Assembly (NCBI GenBank): GCA_021163565.1
Contig: JAGGTT010000246.1
Location: 1-6,431 of the forward strand
Direction of reading: 5' to 3'
DNA length: 6,431 bases
Source of the DNA: Candidatus Tharpella sp.
GTDB lineage: Bacteria > Desulfobacterota > Anaeroferrophillalia > Anaeroferrophillales > Tharpellaceae
Positions 5,467-6,431 of this stretch are shown here, piece after piece (position 1 is the first letter of the stretch; every line of letters starts with the position of its first letter). Under the pieces are notes generated by a model, which saw only the letters and a list, made by a program, of their open reading frames with translations, was not told where the DNA came from and searched no databases. Both the position numbers and the translations under genes were made by a program.

Positions 5467-6431
5467 ATGCCTATCTACAAATACCTCATAACCTGGTTCA
5501 AACGATACCGTTATATGCGGTTGCACCTGTTTCGGATATTTCTGCTGGCCCTCTTCCTGAATCTGATCTTCGGCCTGTTCTTCTTTCTGGCAGAGCGCGG
5601 AGCCCAGCCCGAACTGGATATTCTCGACAGCATCTGGTGGTCGATGGTAACTATGACCACCGTTGGTTACGGTGATCTCTATCCCCAAACCGAAATTGGC
5701 CGCTTCCTTATAGCCTACCCCTGCATGCTGTTCGGCATAGCGATTATCGGCTATCTTCTGGGACTGGCGGCGGAAAGTATTTTTGACCATATTTCAAAGA
5801 AAAAGCGAGGTCTTGTGCAAATCACCAGAGAAAATCACATTATCATCTGCAATTTCCCCAGTATTGATAAAGTTATACGGATAACTGCCGAGCTCAAGTT
5901 GCATCCAGCTTATGAGAATGCGTTTTTTGTCATTGTCAGCGATACCATAACAAAATTACCAGAGAGCCTGCCAGCCGGTAAGTTCGCCTTTGTATACGGC
6001 AACCCGAACCTGGAAGCAACCCTGCGACAAGCCAATATTCAGTCGGCTGCCGGGATATTTATTCTGGCTACTGACCTGTTAAACAGTGATGCCGATTCAA
6101 TCACCTTCACCATCGCCACAGTCGTTGGATTACTGCGCAGTGAACACCAGTACCGCTACAAAGTTGTGGCTGAACTTTCACGAAAAGAGAACTTCAACCT
6201 GCTCAAAAAAGCCAGGGTCGACGGTATTGTCACACCCGAAGGTCTGACCGACTGTCTCTTAGCCCAGGAGTTTCTCTACCCCGGCATCCATGAGATCATC
6301 ACCCAGATTGTCAGCAATGAGATCGGCAGTCAGTTCTATATTCTGGATACCAGACTGGCCGGCCACAAGGTCGCCGACATCCAGGTAGCAGTCTTAAAGC
6401 ATCCCACTAACCTCCAAATTATCGGCATCAT
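5467..6431 (+). CDS. Two-helix potassium channel with RCK (TrkA-N-like) domain, 3' end outside window
   Basis: The frame is open from the ATG at 5467 to the window end (321 full codons, no stop). Helix 1 is at about 20-41, the pore helix at 53-64, the selectivity filter TVGYGD at 65-70 and helix 2 at 79-101, the layout of simple K+ channels such as MthK. From about 118 a cytoplasmic regulator of K+ conductance (RCK) domain follows: NHIIICN (122-128), FVYGNPNLEATLRQANIQSA, IFILATD (197-203), DADSITFTIAT, and VVAELSRKEN to GIVTPEGLTDCLLAQEFL. A second, C-terminal part seems to begin near 285. The usual GxGxxG or GWN-type nucleotide loop after the first strand is replaced by NFPSID (128-133), so standard NAD/ATP binding is doubtful. 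The start is 6 nt after the previous stop and no Shine-Dalgarno is seen, so translation is probably coupled. Function as a K+ channel is well supported; the gating signal is unknown. Confidence 0.92.
   Translation, partial: MPIYKYLITWFKRYRYMRLHLFRIFLLALFLNLIFGLFFFLAERGAQPELDILDSIWWSMVTMTTVGYGDLYPQTEIGRFLIAYPCMLFGIAIIGYLLGLAAESIFDHISKKKRGLVQITRENHIIICNFPSIDKVIRITAELKLHPAYENAFFVIVSDTITKLPESLPAGKFAFVYGNPNLEATLRQANIQSAAGIFILATDLLNSDADSITFTIATVVGLLRSEHQYRYKVVAELSRKENFNLLKKARVDGIVTPEGLTDCLLAQEFLYPGIHEIITQIVSNEIGSQFYILDTRLAGHKVADIQVAVLKHPTNLQIIGI

Noticed and set aside
5440..5790. Minus-strand 116-codon frame opposite the channel gene
   Set aside because: It runs across the TVGYGD pore and the end of the upstream gene, both clearly coding on the + strand.

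Overview
The window carries seven genes, all on the + strand and tightly packed (gaps of 4 to 65 nt). The first and last are cut by the window edges. There is no RNA gene, CRISPR array, insertion sequence or long intergenic stretch. Membrane proteins dominate. The style (inner-membrane VWA protein, two-domain membrane aminopropyltransferase, short intergenic gaps, roughly half G+C by eye) suggests a Gram-negative bacterium. A delta-proteobacterial type (Desulfobacterota or similar) is plausible, but this is a low-confidence impression that nothing here proves.

Layout: (1) 1-237, C-terminal end of an unrecognised protein. (2) 242-1243, a BatA/BatB-like inner-membrane protein with a VWA domain and an intact metal-binding (MIDAS) core. 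(3) 1268-2926, a polyamine aminopropyltransferase-like protein: about seven membrane helices followed by a spermidine-synthase-type Rossmann domain that keeps the key motifs but has an unusual insert of about 30 residues. (4) 2974-3825, a membrane-anchored protein with an EF-hand/dockerin-like calcium loop and a very basic Ser/Gly/Arg/Lys tail. (5) 3891-4781, an eight-helix membrane protein made of two divergent DUF350 (YjfL-type) units. (6) 4801-5460, an unrecognised soluble, acidic protein with a possible winged-helix-like N-terminus. (7) 5467 to the window end, a two-helix potassium channel with a TVGYGD filter and a cytoplasmic RCK (TrkA-N-like) domain whose nucleotide-binding glycine motif is missing.

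Genes 3 to 7 look like one functional group: an enzyme that would make or transfer an aminopropyl group, a tailed envelope protein, a DUF350 membrane protein, a soluble partner and a K+ channel. DUF350 proteins are known from the E. coli yjf cluster, which also holds a glutathionylspermidine-synthase-like ATP-grasp protein (YjfC), a PspA homologue (YjfJ) and a small Gly/Ser/Arg-tailed protein (YjfM). The present locus resembles a version in which a spermidine-synthase-like enzyme takes the place of the ATP-grasp enzyme. The idea that the system links polyamine chemistry to envelope state and ion flux is inference. The two genes with clear Shine-Dalgarno sites (2974 and 3891) follow the only two A+T-rich gaps. 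The others rely on short spacing to the gene before, which fits a coupled operon with possible internal promoters.
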